This document shows positions 42,979-52,269 of a stretch of 64,000 nucleotides of DNA, piece by piece. Location of the stretch: positions 930,001 to 994,000 of the forward strand of contig NZ_FRBY01000002.1 of the NCBI RefSeq assembly GCF_900142735.1. Direction: 5' to 3'. This stretch comes from Flavobacterium saccharophilum. Lineage in GTDB: Bacteria > Bacteroidota > Bacteroidia > Flavobacteriales > Flavobacteriaceae. The notes below the pieces were generated by a model. The model did no database searches. It saw nothing but the letters and a program-made list of their open reading frames with translations, and was not told where the DNA came from. The stretch's first letter is position 1, and each line of letters starts with the position of its first letter. The translations under genes and the position numbers were made by a program.

Positions 42979-43809
42979 CTAATTTTCATTTTCTGGTTCC
43001 TTATAACTCCATCTTCTCATTTCGTTAAGTTCTTCCTCTGCCTTAATTACTTCGGCTGGAATAACTTTTAAAAATGACGGATGTTGTTCAATAGCATATT
43101 CAACTTTTTCTACAATTTCTTCAATAGTATCGTTTTCATAATCAATATCAAGAGGTTCTTTGATTATAAAAGATTGTAGAATCCCTTTTTTCTTCATTCG
43201 CAATCCTTTTTTGTCAAATGAGCGACGGAAACCGTCTATAACAATCGGAATTACAATTGGTTTATGCTGTTTTATAATATGCGCTGTTCCTTTACGAACT
43301 GGTTTAAATGATTTTGTTGTTCCTTGCGGAAAAGTAATTACCCAACCATCCTCAAGGGCAATTCTAATGTTTTCCGTATCATTTGGGTTAACTTCACGTT
43401 TTTCTGTAACATCGACGCCTTTTGCGCGCCATGTCCTTTCTACTGTAATAGCACCAACGTAAGCCAGAATTCTTGGCAACAAACCTGCTTGCATGGTCTC
43501 TTTTGCAGCAACATAATAAATATTCATTTTAGGCTGCCACAAATAACCAATGTTCTTAATAGTGTCTTGACGTCCGCTTAAACTTGCGTTAAAGACGTGA
43601 AACATTGCTACAACATCAGCAAAATAAGTCTGGTGATTCGAAATAAACAATACATTATTATCTGGAAGTGTTTTAATAATTTCGGATCCTTCAATCTGCA
43701 ATTCATTAAAACCTCTGTATCTGCGGTGCGTCATAGAGCCCAAGATTCGGATTAACCATTTCTTGATGAATAATATATGTCCAAAAGGATTTCGTTTAAA
43801 CAATCCCAT
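42979..43809 (-). CDS. PlsC-like 1-acylglycerol-3-phosphate acyltransferase family protein, atypical motif
   Basis: 276 residues. The block ISNHQTYFADVVAMF gives His59 and Asp65, an HX5D spacing where PlsC has HX4D. The second block is TFPQGTTKSFKPVRKGTAHI, with Gln where FPEGT(R/S) is usual. VVIPIVIDGFRRSFDKKG matches the last block. It is presumably an acyltransferase of phospholipid synthesis or of another acyl acceptor; the deviations are visible and may be family-typical in Bacteroidetes, as I recall. A good promoter lies upstream. Confidence 0.85.
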   Translation of the reverse strand: MGLFKRNPFGHILFIKKWLIRILGSMTHRRYRGFNELQIEGSEIIKTLPDNNVLFISNHQTYFADVVAMFHVFNASLSGRQDTIKNIGYLWQPKMNIYYVAAKETMQAGLLPRILAYVGAITVERTWRAKGVDVTEKREVNPNDTENIRIALEDGWVITFPQGTTKSFKPVRKGTAHIIKQHKPIVIPIVIDGFRRSFDKKGLRMKKKGILQSFIIKEPLDIDYENDTIEEIVEKVEYAIEQHPSFLKVIPAEVIKAEEELNEMRRWSYKEPENEN

Positions 43810-43839
43810 AAGTGCTTATTGTTTTTTTTTATTAGGTCG

Positions 43840-43868
43840 CAAACATACAAAAATTATTCTTTTAGCAA
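43840..43868 (-). promoter_or_regulatory. Promoter TTG-N18-TATGTTTG of the acyltransferase gene
   Basis: On the minus strand TTG (43866-43868) is 18 bases before TATGTTTG (43840-43847), 31 bases before the ATG. Confidence 0.65.
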
Positions 43869-43934
43869 TACTATTAAGCAATTTCGGAAATAAATTGTTA
43901 TTATAATGAATATCAAATTATTAATTTTTCGTTT

Positions 43935-44585
43935 TTACGAATTTTCCTCAAAAGTTATTTTAAGTACTTCTCTTAGTTCACTCAATATCATCGCCGTTGC
44001 TCCCCAAACAACATGATTTTGAATATTAAAAGCCGGAACTAAAACATTTGCAGCGTAAGAAGTTGACAATGTGGCTTCAATAATAATTTCATCATTTAAA
44101 AAATCGGATAGCGGCAATTCAATAATATCAGCTACTTCTCTGATATCAGGAAAGAATGAAAGTTCTTCTTTGGCAATTCCCAAAAAGGGATGTACTAAAA
44201 AATTACTTGGCGGAATATACATCGGGGTAAAATGCTTAACTATTTCAATTTTTTCAGATGAAACACCAACCTCTTCTTCCGTTTCTCTTAACGCTGTTTC
44301 TTCAAAATTAATATCTGAAATTTCATATTTACCTCCAGGAAAGGCAATCTGAGAAGAATGGACACCATTATAAGCATTCCGAACAATTAAAACTAAATGT
44401 GTTTCATCATTCTTAGGGTAAAACAACATCATGACCGCAGCAATTCTGGGTGTTTTAGTTGTTAAATCAAAATTTTTAAGTTCTTCAATGCGTCCTTTTG
44501 GAGCCATCTTTATGTGGGCCAAAGTGGCCGGCAATTCAACTGGAATTAAATTAGGAACATATTGTAAAAAATCTTGAAAATCCAT
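43935..44585 (-). CDS. Nudix hydrolase, CoA pyrophosphatase-like
   Basis: 216 residues from ATG 44585; the TTG 6 bases upstream is discarded. The Nudix box is GGKYEISDINFEETALRETE followed by EEVGV. The preceding NGVHSSQIAFPGG matches the CoA-pyrophosphatase subgroup (NudL/YeaB). It would split CoA or acyl-CoA into 3',5'-ADP and phosphopantetheine. It starts next to a divergent gene whose promoter overlaps its start. Confidence 0.93.
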   Translation of the reverse strand: MDFQDFLQYVPNLIPVELPATLAHIKMAPKGRIEELKNFDLTTKTPRIAAVMMLFYPKNDETHLVLIVRNAYNGVHSSQIAFPGGKYEISDINFEETALRETEEEVGVSSEKIEIVKHFTPMYIPPSNFLVHPFLGIAKEELSFFPDIREVADIIELPLSDFLNDEIIIEATLSTSYAANVLVPAFNIQNHVVWGATAMILSELREVLKITFEENS

Positions 44586-44603
44586 ATTCAAAGTTTATTT
44601 TTG
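44574..44603 (+). promoter_or_regulatory. Promoter TTG-N19-TATTTTTG of the DUF4268 gene
   Basis: TTG (44574-44576) is 19 bases before TATTTTTG (44596-44603). It overlaps the start codon of the divergent Nudix gene and gives a leader of about 70 bases. Confidence 0.55.
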
Positions 44604-44677
44604 TATTTTCAAATAAAATATAAATATAGTCCAGAAAACGCGTTTTTACAAGTTTTCCAGAACCAAAGCCCATAAAA

Positions 44678-45109
44678 ATGTACAGTAAAGAAGAATCACA
44701 GAAGATAAAAAGAGAATTTTGGGTGGCTTTCGCCGAGAAATACCCACGCAAATGGGTTCTTTATGACACTAAAATAAAGGACTTTTCTTTTAAATTTTTC
44801 GTTGATAACAAAAAAGCTCAGGTTTTAATTGATATTGAACACCGAAGTGACGAAAAAAGAACAGCATATTTTGAAAAAATAGAAGCTTTAAAAAATATTC
44901 TGGAAGAAGAATTTGTTCAGGATTTGGTTTATGAGAAAAACTACACCTTAGAAAGTGGTAAAACTATCAGCCGCATTTGGGTTGAAAAAACAGGATTAGG
45001 CTTTAGCAATCGAAATAATTGGGATGCTATTTTTGATTTCTTTAATGAGAAAATGCATGCTCTTGAAATGTTTTATTTAGAGTATGATGAGTTTATTAAA
45101 GATATTTAG
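44678..45109 (+). CDS. DUF4268 protein
   Basis: 143 residues, cytoplasmic, no signal. Stretches such as KREFWVAFAEKYPRKWVLYD and VLIDIEHRSDEKRTAYFEKI match the short Bacteroidetes DUF4268 proteins as I recall them. The family is also found in restriction-related proteins, but no methylase or nuclease is next to it here. Function unknown; divergent from the Nudix gene. Confidence 0.85.
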   Translation: MYSKEESQKIKREFWVAFAEKYPRKWVLYDTKIKDFSFKFFVDNKKAQVLIDIEHRSDEKRTAYFEKIEALKNILEEEFVQDLVYEKNYTLESGKTISRIWVEKTGLGFSNRNNWDAIFDFFNEKMHALEMFYLEYDEFIKDI

Positions 45110-45113
45110 AAAA

Positions 45114-45147
45114 GATACAAAGACTCTGAGATACTGAGGTACTAAAA
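45114..45147 (+). repeat. Stop-proximal degenerate repeat, copy B
   Basis: GATACAAAGACTCTGAGATA then CTGAGGTACTAAAA, beginning 4 bases after the DUF4268 stop and in the same orientation. It aligns with copy C over ~29 bases. Confidence 0.65.
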
Positions 45148-45184
45148 AACAAAAGGCTCTGAAAATTCAGAGCCTTTTGTTTTT
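45145..45184. terminator. Bidirectional terminator
   Basis: A 19-bp stem (45145-45163 with 45166-45184), 2-nt minimal loop, with A- and T-runs, between convergent genes. Confidence 0.9.
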
Positions 45185-45201
45185 GATCCTAAAATTCTAA
45201 T

Positions 45202-47646
45202 TTACTTTTTAACTATCTTTTTAGTTTCAGTTCCTGCATCAGAAAAAACTTTTACAAAATAAATCCCAGAATTGAGTTGGCTCATATCTATTTCTGGACT
45301 TTCCGTACTTTTTAAATCAGCTGTATATACCTCCGCTCCATTTACCGAATAAATGGCAATTTTTGTTGGCACAATTGAACGTGAAAAAGACAAAGTTAAC
45401 TTCTCCTTTACCGGAATGGGATACATCTGTATACTTGAACTTAGCACTTCTGGTGTCGGATTAACTGACAACGTTTTTGCTCCAAGATTAACTTTTACAA
45501 TTACTGATGATAGACCTTTGGTAACATTATTTGTACCTATGGCAATCATGTAATTAGTTGTGTTATCAGTTGTTTTTGATTTACGATCGGTTGTCGAACC
45601 TTCTTCTTGATTTTCCAATGGAATAATATCTGTAATACTATCGATGACTGTAGGCATTTCAAAATCATTTTTAGGTATTCCATCTAAATAGATTGCTGTA
45701 ATATTTGAATCTCCTTGTGTAACATAAATTACACCATCCATCTCTTCTATTTTTCTGTAATCGTAATATTTCCCTCCACTAATTCCTATTTTTGGTATTT
45801 CAAGATTTTCTATAAATTTAAGATCAACTTCTCCATCTTTAGACAATTTAAGGAATTGGTTAGAAGTGCTAATTTCATTATAGTTTAAAAATCTACCTGC
45901 AACTATAATCTCACCCGAGTTTAGTGTTTTAATTTTAGCAATTCCAGAGTCAGATTCACCAATTTTAAAACTAGAATCAGGTGTACCATCCATATTAAAT
46001 CTCATCAATTTACTTTTAGGAACATATCCCGCACCAAAACTTTCAAATTGCGCCTTGCATAATATTTTATCATTTTGAATTTCAAAATTGACTCCAGTAG
46101 TCCAATAGTCTGAATTTGTATTTAATTTATATTCCGTTTCTTGTTTACCTTCTGCATTCAACAAATACAAACCCCATTGATCGGTAATCAAAATTTTACC
46201 ATTCTCTAAAACTCTAAACTGCTCTACACCTAATAACTTAGAATCAGTTTTATAGTCAAAATCTTTTACGATATTTCCACTATTATCTAATTTTATCAAT
46301 TTGTCTTTAGTGCTAACAAAAATTGTAGTATTATCTATAATTTGAACTTGCTTAATATCTCCAAGATATTTAGGAAAAATAAAAGATTTGTCAACGCCAC
46401 CATTTTCATCTAATAAACCAATACCGAAAGTTTCTACATCATTAATTTTTACAAAATCTCCTTTAACAACCAACTTTCCATCAAAATTACCACCGGTTTG
46501 AAAACTCCCAAACTGGCTAGGTTTTAATTCAGATGAATCAATTGTATTTCCATTTAAATCAGCTATAGATAAACCGTATTTATTCCCTGTGTATTCACAG
46601 TTATTATAAAAAAGTGTCTCATTAACTAAATTCAGAGAAAAATTATTGTACCAAAATTCATTGAGTTTAATTGGTGTAAATTGCTTGTTTAATGTTCCGT
46701 TATTATTAAGTTTTATGATGTGATAACCTTTCAATACATCATCATTTAAAAAAGTTTCAAGATATATGAAAGAGTCTTTTACTACAAAATCATTCGAATA
46801 ACCATAATACTGAGACAAAAAAGTTTTATCTAATGTACCATCTAAATTAAGCCTGCACATATTATATGTTGGTAAATCATTAACAACTCTAGTAAAGTTA
46901 CCGCTAATCAATATTTTACCATCATCTTGCAGCATCATTGAAAATTCATGATCACCAGCTCCAAGACCTACATCAAAAGTAGCATCCAGAGTTCCATCGG
47001 AATTCAGTCTAACAAGGCTATTTTTTACTATCCCTTCCATTTCTGTAAATATTCCTGCTACATAAATCGCATTACCAAAAACTTTAACATCGCTTACTTT
47101 TTTATTAAAAGAAAGATCATTTCTAAAAGTTGCATCAACACTTAGATCGCTATTATATCTATGAACATACCCGCTAGCAACAGAACCACTAGAAACCAAA
47201 ACTTTATCATCATTTTGTATCGCAATAGAAGTAATATCTTCTAATCCTGTAATTTTAGCTTTTACTTCACCATTAGAAGTAAGCTGAAAAATTATAGCTT
47301 TTTCAAAAGCATTGTTGTAAGGATTATCAACGTGAGCAACAACAATAATATCACCGTTACTTTGTAACTGGACCTTTCTAATTATTAAATCATCGGGGTT
47401 GCTAAATAAAAAAGTTTCATCCAGAGAATAATCAGCATTTAATCTGATAAGATTATTTACTTTTTTATCTTTAAAAAATGTAATTTTTCCTCCGAGTAAA
47501 ATTCTACCGTCAGGAAGTTCTTTTGTTACGGCAATTTGAGCCGCCTTATAAGGTGTTGGCTGAACAAAAGTTTCATCAAAAGTTTGTGCATATGATGATA
47601 AAATTCCAAAAAAAGTAAGCAAGAATAAAGAGTAGAATTTCTTCAT
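45202..47646 (-). CDS. Delta-60 repeat protein with T9SS sorting domain
   Basis: 814 residues from ATG 47646 (a TTG 6 bases upstream is less likely). Sec signal ending LSSYAQ. The body is made of repeats of the type LNSDGTLDATFDVGLGAG and LNLDGTLDKTFLSQYYG (delta-60 repeats), each with DDGKILISGNFT-like strands, forming a large beta-propeller. The C-terminal ~75 residues (MYPIPVKEKLTLSFSRSIVP through AGTETKKIVKK) are a type A T9SS sorting domain, so it is secreted or held at the cell surface. Ligand unknown. Upstream is a -7-like box at 47755-47762. Confidence 0.9.
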   Translation of the reverse strand: MKKFYSLFLLTFFGILSSYAQTFDETFVQPTPYKAAQIAVTKELPDGRILLGGKITFFKDKKVNNLIRLNADYSLDETFLFSNPDDLIIRKVQLQSNGDIIVVAHVDNPYNNAFEKAIIFQLTSNGEVKAKITGLEDITSIAIQNDDKVLVSSGSVASGYVHRYNSDLSVDATFRNDLSFNKKVSDVKVFGNAIYVAGIFTEMEGIVKNSLVRLNSDGTLDATFDVGLGAGDHEFSMMLQDDGKILISGNFTRVVNDLPTYNMCRLNLDGTLDKTFLSQYYGYSNDFVVKDSFIYLETFLNDDVLKGYHIIKLNNNGTLNKQFTPIKLNEFWYNNFSLNLVNETLFYNNCEYTGNKYGLSIADLNGNTIDSSELKPSQFGSFQTGGNFDGKLVVKGDFVKINDVETFGIGLLDENGGVDKSFIFPKYLGDIKQVQIIDNTTIFVSTKDKLIKLDNSGNIVKDFDYKTDSKLLGVEQFRVLENGKILITDQWGLYLLNAEGKQETEYKLNTNSDYWTTGVNFEIQNDKILCKAQFESFGAGYVPKSKLMRFNMDGTPDSSFKIGESDSGIAKIKTLNSGEIIVAGRFLNYNEISTSNQFLKLSKDGEVDLKFIENLEIPKIGISGGKYYDYRKIEEMDGVIYVTQGDSNITAIYLDGIPKNDFEMPTVIDSITDIIPLENQEEGSTTDRKSKTTDNTTNYMIAIGTNNVTKGLSSVIVKVNLGAKTLSVNPTPEVLSSSIQMYPIPVKEKLTLSFSRSIVPTKIAIYSVNGAEVYTADLKSTESPEIDMSQLNSGIYFVKVFSDAGTETKKIVKK

Positions 47647-47754
47647 ACGCAATGTAGGTTAATTGTTTTATAGTTAGGACTTTCTTTAAAAAACGATTCA
47701 ATATCTCATTATTTTTACTAAATAAACAAGAAAATACGAATATTTTTAACAAGT

Positions 47755-47762
47755 CAAATATA
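47755..47762 (-). promoter_or_regulatory. -7-like box of the delta-60 gene
   Basis: TATATTTG on the minus strand, about 110 bases before the ATG; no -33 TTG at standard spacing. Confidence 0.3.
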
Positions 47763-47835
47763 ACAATTTTCATTACAAACTCTTAAAATAAGTATTTTCT
47801 TTTAAAAAACTTATTGAAGTCTCAGATTAAGTTTT

Positions 47836-47883
47836 AAAACAATAAACCCGACAAATTTTAAAATTTGTCGGGTTTATTGTTTT
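47836..47883 (-). terminator. Terminator after the mnmA operon
   Basis: A perfect 48-base palindrome (24-bp arms, with AATT at the centre) containing ACCCGACAAA / TTTGTCGGGT. It lies 18 bp after the stop of the 47902 gene and is the strongest hairpin in the region. Confidence 0.9.
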
Positions 47884-47901
47884 ATTTTTATATGAATGTT
47901 T

Positions 47902-48312
47902 TTACACACTAGTCATATTATAAACAATAATATGATCATCATAGTTAATGTAAAGCTGTTTGCGGTAATCTTGTTTTTTACGTGTAATAATAGACAACTT
48001 ACACTCTCGTCCGTCATTATCTTTACACATAAATGAATAAACAACATCGGTGTCATTTTCTTCTCTTTCTATATAATTTAAAATATTAAAAAGCTGAATT
48101 TCCTGCGAATAAACTACAATTCTGTGTTTATTAGTGTCTAAAATTACCGAGAGATTCACTAAATCAAGATTTGACCAGTCACCCCATTTTCCTCTTTCAT
48201 TTTTTTCTAAAACACTAAATCCTGATGTTTTAAATTGATAAGACTGGCTTTGAACCTGTTGCAGACCAAATGCCAAAAAAAGTAATATTATGTAGGTTCG
48301 TATAGAATTCAT
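47902..48312 (-). CDS. Exported protein of unknown function
   Basis: 136 residues. Sec signal ending QQVQSQ. The mature part is beta-rich (FKTSGFSVLEKNERGKWGDW, YVNYDDHIIVYN-like end) with two cysteines (CKDNDGREC). No family is recognised. It is the last gene of the mnmA-subtilase-nitronate monooxygenase set (20-bp gap). Confidence 0.75.
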   Translation of the reverse strand: MNSIRTYIILLFLAFGLQQVQSQSYQFKTSGFSVLEKNERGKWGDWSNLDLVNLSVILDTNKHRIVVYSQEIQLFNILNYIEREENDTDVVYSFMCKDNDGRECKLSIITRKKQDYRKQLYINYDDHIIVYNMTSV

Positions 48313-48332
48313 ATTGTATTTCTTGGGGAAAA

Positions 48333-49277
48333 TTAAAATTCAAATTTAGCCTTTTCTTTGGCTGCCACATCAAATTCGGTCATCATTTGTTCAATAATTT
48401 GTTCGACCGGCAAAATTTCGTGAATGAGTCCGGCAATCTGTCCAATTTCAAGTTCGCCTTCATCAAGATCTCCTTCAAACATTCCTTTTTTAGCTCTTGC
48501 TCTTCCTAAAAGCTGAATTAATTCCTCTTTTGAAGGGCAATTTTCATATAGGTTCTGAACATCCTGATAAAACTTATTTTTTACCAATCGAACCGGAGCC
48601 AATTCCTTTAAGGTCAATTGGGTACCCCCTTCTTTTACTCTAACTATTGTTTCTTTGAAATTATTGTGTGCAGAAGATTCTATTGAAGCTGCAAAACGAC
48701 TTCCAACCTGAACGCCGTCCGCGCCTAAAATCATTGTAGCCAGCATTCCTCTACCTGTTGCGATTCCACCAGCAGCAATAATCGGAATCTGAATTTTTTC
48801 TTTCACCATCGGAATCAAAGTCAGTGTTGTCGTTTCATCACGACCATTGTGTCCGCCTGCTTCAAAACCCTCTGCAACGATGGCATCTACTCCCGCTTCT
48901 TGTGCTTTTAGAGCAAAAAGACTACTACTCACAACATGAACTACCGTAATTCCTTTTTCCTTAAGAAAAGAAGTCCAGGTTTTAGGATTCCCTGCCGAAG
49001 TAAAAACGATTTTCACGCCCTCTTCTACCACGATATTTATAATTTCTTCCAGATTTGGATACAACATCGGAATATTAACTCCAAAAGGTTTATCAGTCGC
49101 TTTTTTACATTTCTGAATGTGTTCTCTTAAAACTTCAGGATACATTGAACCAGCACCAATTAAACCTAAGCCTCCTGAGTTACTTACTGCAGAAGCGAGT
49201 TTATAACCGCTGTTCCAAATCATTCCGCCTTGAATTATTGGATATTTTATATTGAAAAGTTGTGTGATTTTATTCAT
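48333..49277 (-). CDS. Nitronate monooxygenase-like flavin enzyme
   Basis: 314 residues, TIM-barrel. N-terminal YPIIQGGMIW and SGGLGLIGAG form part of the FMN site; the His in VAEGFEAGGHNGRDETTTLT is the usual catalytic base; AAGGIATGRGMLATMILGAD and VQVGSRF bind phosphate. Members oxidise nitronates, but the related FabK enoyl-ACP reductases share the fold, so substrate is not certain. It overlaps nothing; the gap to the subtilase gene is 12 bp. Confidence 0.9.
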   Translation of the reverse strand: MNKITQLFNIKYPIIQGGMIWNSGYKLASAVSNSGGLGLIGAGSMYPEVLREHIQKCKKATDKPFGVNIPMLYPNLEEIINIVVEEGVKIVFTSAGNPKTWTSFLKEKGITVVHVVSSSLFALKAQEAGVDAIVAEGFEAGGHNGRDETTTLTLIPMVKEKIQIPIIAAGGIATGRGMLATMILGADGVQVGSRFAASIESSAHNNFKETIVRVKEGGTQLTLKELAPVRLVKNKFYQDVQNLYENCPSKEELIQLLGRARAKKGMFEGDLDEGELEIGQIAGLIHEILPVEQIIEQMMTEFDVAAKEKAKFEF

Positions 49278-49289
49278 GCAGGCAGGTTC

Positions 49290-50894
49290 TTATTGTTTGA
49301 TTATCTTTCCGGTTTTATGTAAACCTTCGGCCTCAAAAGTATAGAAATAAAGTCCACTATTTAATGCCTCTACAGAAAGAATTGGATTTTGATTTGTAAT
49401 TTGTTTTTCGATTAATTTTTGCCCCAAAACGGAGTAAATGGATACTAATGCGTCATAATTTTCATTTGAAAAAGAAAAAGAAACGAAAGTTTTAGATGGA
49501 TTCGGGAATACTGAAAAATCAGAAGAAGCCAGAAAATTTTCAACTCCTAAAGTAGATCCGAAATTTGGAATTCCATATCCATAACTATTATCTGGAGTAG
49601 CATATCGATCAGAAATTTCCAAAAGCATTTGCCTAATTTCCTTATTTGTTTTCGTTGGAAAAGCCTGCCATAAACAGGCAATCATTCCCGCCATTACCGG
49701 ACATGAAAATGAAGTTCCATTAGCAGTTCCAATACTACCTGTAGCACTAGACACAACTGTAGCGGTTCCCTGAGCCATGACATCGGGTTTTATTCGATTA
49801 TCGAAACTAGGGCCAATAGAACTGAAATTAGATTTTATTTTTGCTGAATCAACAGAACCAACCGTAATAACTGAAACTGCATCCGCTGGCGCTCCAATGT
49901 GCGGTTCAGCCGTTCTGCCTTCATTTCCTGCTGAAGCAACAACAATTATTCCTTTACTGAAAGCGACTTCTGCACCACGGGAAATAAAATTAGTACTGCC
50001 ATTCATATCACTGTAGGTGTGGCTATAATCAACATTATCATATCCAAAATAACCTAATGAAGTGGTTATAATATCAACACCTAAACTATCTGCCTTTTCT
50101 GCTGCTTCCACCCAAAGCGATTCTTCAACAGGATTTTCAGAAGCATCATTTTCTGTTATAAATAAGTAATATGAAGCATCAGGAGCTGTGCCAACCAATT
50201 CATTTTCTTTATAGCCTCCCATTGTTGAAAGTACTAAAGTTCCATGATCATCACCTGTATAAAAATTGGTGTTTCGATTAACAAAATCATAACCACCTAA
50301 AATCTGATTTTTTGCCTGTAAATTTTGAAAAGGCGTTGCTGTATTTACACCTGGAAAACCGGCATCTAAAACCGCAATTATTTTTCCTGAACCTGTATAA
50401 TTTTGCTTGTGCAAAGCCTGACCGTTAAGCATTTGAATTTGATTTGCAGAATTTCCATAAGCATAATCAATAGACGTTTTAAGCTTATCATTTGTTTGAA
50501 TTAACTTGGTTTCTGAAACTTTTTTAGAAGTAGTATTTAAAGCCTTATTTGCAAATACAACTTTTTCAACAAATAAAAATGATTTTAGAGCCAAAATATC
50601 AGCCTGAGTTCCACGAATATGAAGTGCATTCAGCCATTTTGAATTTGCCATAATGGTAATTCCTGCACTCGCTTTTATTTGACTAAAATAGCTTTTTTCA
50701 ACTGGAACATCAGTAGCATCTAAAGAGATGTTCTGATTCGTTCTTCGGTCTAAAGAATGCTGGGTTAGCATATCTAAGGGTTTATTCAAAAAGAGCTGTG
50801 CGCTTGGTTTATCTTTAAAATAAACCCATGCATCTTCTTGCGAAAACATCGCAGAAAAAACGAACAATAAAACAAACGTGAAATAGTATTTCAT
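49290..50894 (-). CDS. Subtilisin-like S8 peptidase with T9SS sorting domain
   Basis: 534 residues. Sec signal ending AMFSQ. The catalytic triad is complete: Asp177 in GKIIAVLDAGF, His217 in DDHGTLVLSTMGG and Ser395 in NGTSFSCPVMAGM; Asn324 (SAGNEG) is the oxyanion residue. Residues about 22-150 look like a propeptide/inhibitor region. The last ~75 residues (SDFSVFPNPSKTFVSFSFSN through KTGKIIKQ) are a type A T9SS sorting domain. A secreted or surface protease with nutritional or processing role. It follows mnmA by 44 bp. Confidence 0.94.
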   Translation of the reverse strand: MKYYFTFVLLFVFSAMFSQEDAWVYFKDKPSAQLFLNKPLDMLTQHSLDRRTNQNISLDATDVPVEKSYFSQIKASAGITIMANSKWLNALHIRGTQADILALKSFLFVEKVVFANKALNTTSKKVSETKLIQTNDKLKTSIDYAYGNSANQIQMLNGQALHKQNYTGSGKIIAVLDAGFPGVNTATPFQNLQAKNQILGGYDFVNRNTNFYTGDDHGTLVLSTMGGYKENELVGTAPDASYYLFITENDASENPVEESLWVEAAEKADSLGVDIITTSLGYFGYDNVDYSHTYSDMNGSTNFISRGAEVAFSKGIIVVASAGNEGRTAEPHIGAPADAVSVITVGSVDSAKIKSNFSSIGPSFDNRIKPDVMAQGTATVVSSATGSIGTANGTSFSCPVMAGMIACLWQAFPTKTNKEIRQMLLEISDRYATPDNSYGYGIPNFGSTLGVENFLASSDFSVFPNPSKTFVSFSFSNENYDALVSIYSVLGQKLIEKQITNQNPILSVEALNSGLYFYTFEAEGLHKTGKIIKQ

Positions 50895-50938
50895 AGTTTA
50901 CTTTTTTAAAGGATAAACCTTTGTAAAAAAGTATAAAG

Positions 50939-52126
50939 CTAAGAAATTACTCCCGAACCAACTAATTCATCATCGAAATACCAGGCAACAAACTGACCTT
51001 CAGTAATGGCAGATTGCGGCTCATCAAAATGAACATACATTCCATCTTCAAACTGAAGCAAAGTCGCTTTTTGTAAAGGCTGACGGTAACGAATTCTTGC
51101 CATCACTTCCATTGTTTCACCAGCTTTTAAAGTCAAATCGGTACGAATCCAATGCACTTCAGATTTTTCAATAAATAAAGCTTTTTTGAATAAACCAGGA
51201 TGATTGCTCGTTAAACCTGTATAAATAGTATTAGTTTCAACATCAGTCGCAATAATAAATAATGGATCAGTTGTTCCACCTACGTTCAAACCTTTTCTTT
51301 GTCCAATAGTAAAATAATGAGCGCCTTGATGTTTTCCAACTACTTTTCCCATTGTTGGAAGATAAGCACGTTTCTGAGCTTCTAATTTTAACTCTTCTTC
51401 TAATGATAAACCAACTGGTTTTTCAATATTGTAAATTGGATCATTTTTATCAATCTGAACAATTTTACCTTCTTTAGGTTGCAATTTTTGTTGCAAAAAC
51501 TCAGGCAAACGTACTTTTCCAATAAAACATAAACCTTGTGAATCTTTCTTTTCAGCCGTTACCAAATCCATTTCAGCAGCGATTTCACGCACTTCCGGTT
51601 TTGTTAAAGCCCCAATTGGAAACAATGCTTTTGCCAATTGTTCTTGTGACAATTGACATAAAAAATACGACTGATCTTTATTGTTATCGGCACCGGCAAT
51701 CAATTGATAAACTGGCCTACCATCTACTTCAATTTCATTTTTTTGACAATAATGTCCCGTTGCCACATAATCAGCACCAAGACTTAAGGCGATTTTCATG
51801 AAAACATCAAATTTGATTTCGCGGTTACAAAGCACATCAGGATTTGGAGTTCTCCCTTTTTCGTATTCGTTGAACATATAATCAACGATTTTTTCTTTGT
51901 ACTCTTCGCTTAAATCGACAGTTTGAAACGGTATCCCAAGTTTTTCAGCAACTAACAAAGCGTCATTACTATCCTCTAACCACGGACATTCGTTAGAAAT
52001 AGTAACCGAGTCATCATGCCAGTTCTTCATAAAAAGGCCAATAACTTCGTATCCTTGTTGTTGCAATAAATAAGCTGCAACACTCGAATCTACTCCACCA
52101 GAAAGTCCAACTACTACACGTTTCAT
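50939..52126 (-). CDS. mnmA: tRNA-specific 2-thiouridylase MnmA
   Basis: 395 residues. N-terminal PP-loop [18 protein letters not shown] binds ATP. Catalytic cysteines are Cys100 ([10 protein letters not shown]) and Cys200 ([10 protein letters not shown]). [15 protein letters not shown] and ARIRYRQP match the C-terminal parts. It puts sulfur on U34 of tRNA-Lys, -Glu and -Gln. It is about 27 residues longer than E. coli MnmA, partly by an insert after residue 36 ([20 protein letters not shown]). First gene of a set with subtilase and flavin enzyme. Confidence 0.97.
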   Translation of the reverse strand: MKRVVVGLSGGVDSSVAAYLLQQQGYEVIGLFMKNWHDDSVTISNECPWLEDSNDALLVAEKLGIPFQTVDLSEEYKEKIVDYMFNEYEKGRTPNPDVLCNREIKFDVFMKIALSLGADYVATGHYCQKNEIEVDGRPVYQLIAGADNNKDQSYFLCQLSQEQLAKALFPIGALTKPEVREIAAEMDLVTAEKKDSQGLCFIGKVRLPEFLQQKLQPKEGKIVQIDKNDPIYNIEKPVGLSLEEELKLEAQKRAYLPTMGKVVGKHQGAHYFTIGQRKGLNVGGTTDPLFIIATDVETNTIYTGLTSNHPGLFKKALFIEKSEVHWIRTDLTLKAGETMEVMARIRYRQPLQKATLLQFEDGMYVHFDEPQSAITEGQFVAWYFDDELVGSGVIS

Positions 52127-52155
52127 TCTAAATCGTTTATATTTTTACAAGGGTG

Positions 52156-52163
52156 CAAAGGTA
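52156..52163 (-). promoter_or_regulatory. -7 box TACCTTTG of mnmA
   Basis: It matches TAnnTTTG on the minus strand 30 bases before the ATG; no -33 TTG at usual spacing. Confidence 0.45.
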
Positions 52164-52269
52164 AGTCAAATTCTAGATTATTTTGGTAGTTTTGATTAGT
52201 TTATATAATCCCGCAGTAGATAAAACCTATCGCATTTTTTAATTACTTTTATTATTCAATAAAAATGTC

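Noticed and set aside
44678..45109. Restriction-system role for the DUF4268 protein
   Set aside because: No methylase, nuclease or helicase neighbours.
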